From contig JAMKCF010000022.1 in the NCBI GenBank assembly GCA_023634235.1, forward strand, positions 2,410,541 to 2,474,540: 64,000 nt of DNA. Direction: 5' to 3'. Numbering within the stretch: the first letter of the stretch is position 1; each line of letters begins with the position of its first letter. This DNA is from Pisaster brevispinus. Lineage: Eukaryota; Echinodermata; Asteroidea; Forcipulatida; Asteriidae. Under the pieces are notes generated by a model. That model was not told the origin of the DNA, did not search any database, and was given only the letters and a program-made list of their open reading frames with translations. The translations under genes and the position numbers were made by a program. This document shows positions 63,935-64,000 of this stretch, in pieces.

Positions 63935-64000
63935 CCTTTCACTGAGGTGTATTAAGCTCTATATACTCAGTACTTTCGGGAGTTTTGTGGAAAAAAAACC
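63935..64000 (-). mobile_element. SINE (7150 family), cut by window end
   Basis: TATTAAGCTCTATATACTCA, GTACTTTCGGGAGTTTTGTG and GAAAAAAAACC match, on the - strand, the body of the SINE at 7150. The head would lie beyond the window. Confidence 0.75.

Larger units (their letters stand above)
59571..64000 (+). other. Myosin intron 3 (partial)
   Basis: It starts GTGAGT and continues past the window end. It contains the minisatellite, Harbinger-like element and SINEs listed here. Stretch 62475-63930 has no recognised gene; its open frames lack known domains. A short repeat (GACGAGCTTCCTGAA twice, about 62500-62535) lies after the SINE. Confidence 0.85.

Overview
This is animal nuclear DNA from an invertebrate deuterostome, most likely an echinoderm of sea-star type. 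That placement is inferred from protein similarity and repeat style; no marker gene was searched. Coding sequence is sparse, introns begin GT and end AG, and most of the window is transposon-derived. No bacterial operons, rRNA, CRISPR arrays or intact viral genes were seen.

Two host genes are recognisable, both on the + strand. The first (coding span 14950-22109, six exons) encodes a PIDD1-like protein. Its exons join in frame to 1162 residues: leucine-rich repeats, an acidic linker, two ZU5 domains, a UPA domain, and then two separate death domains joined by a Pro/Ser/Thr-rich linker. It has two His-Phe-Ser motifs (residues 449-451 and 606-608) where PIDD1 cleaves itself. The second death domain is not present in vertebrate PIDD1 and is the most interesting biological feature here. 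A plausible promoter and non-coding first exon lie at 13165-13429. The second gene, starting at 29321, is the 5' end of a non-muscle myosin II heavy chain. Three coding exons (29321-29650, 41704-41860 and a 28-nt exon at 59543-59570) are separated by introns of about 12.1 and 17.7 kb. The exon carrying the P-loop should lie beyond the window end.

The left 13 kb is a graveyard of transposons, mostly on the - strand. It holds a higher-order tandem array of a transposase-like exon (1-1945), a piggyBac fragment, a Ty3/gypsy integrase tail, a BEL/Pao-like gag, a tRNA-derived SINE, a ZNF862/hAT-like fragment, and a tRNA-like sequence inside long inverted repeats.

The intergenic DNA and myosin introns hold many short non-autonomous elements. 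These include a 1463-bp hAT-type element with a perfect 8-bp target duplication, a 1369-bp element with a TAA duplication inserted in a minisatellite, and two families of GGCCCAATTTC-ended MITEs. There are also several tRNA-derived SINEs, a dispersed AGGGCAC-rich repeat family, a nested insertion whose empty site is visible elsewhere in the window, and a 1305-bp tandem duplication with a TTG array that grew inside a SINE.

The two genes are not obviously linked in function. The PIDD-like protein would act in stress and death signalling, and the myosin in actin-based contractility.
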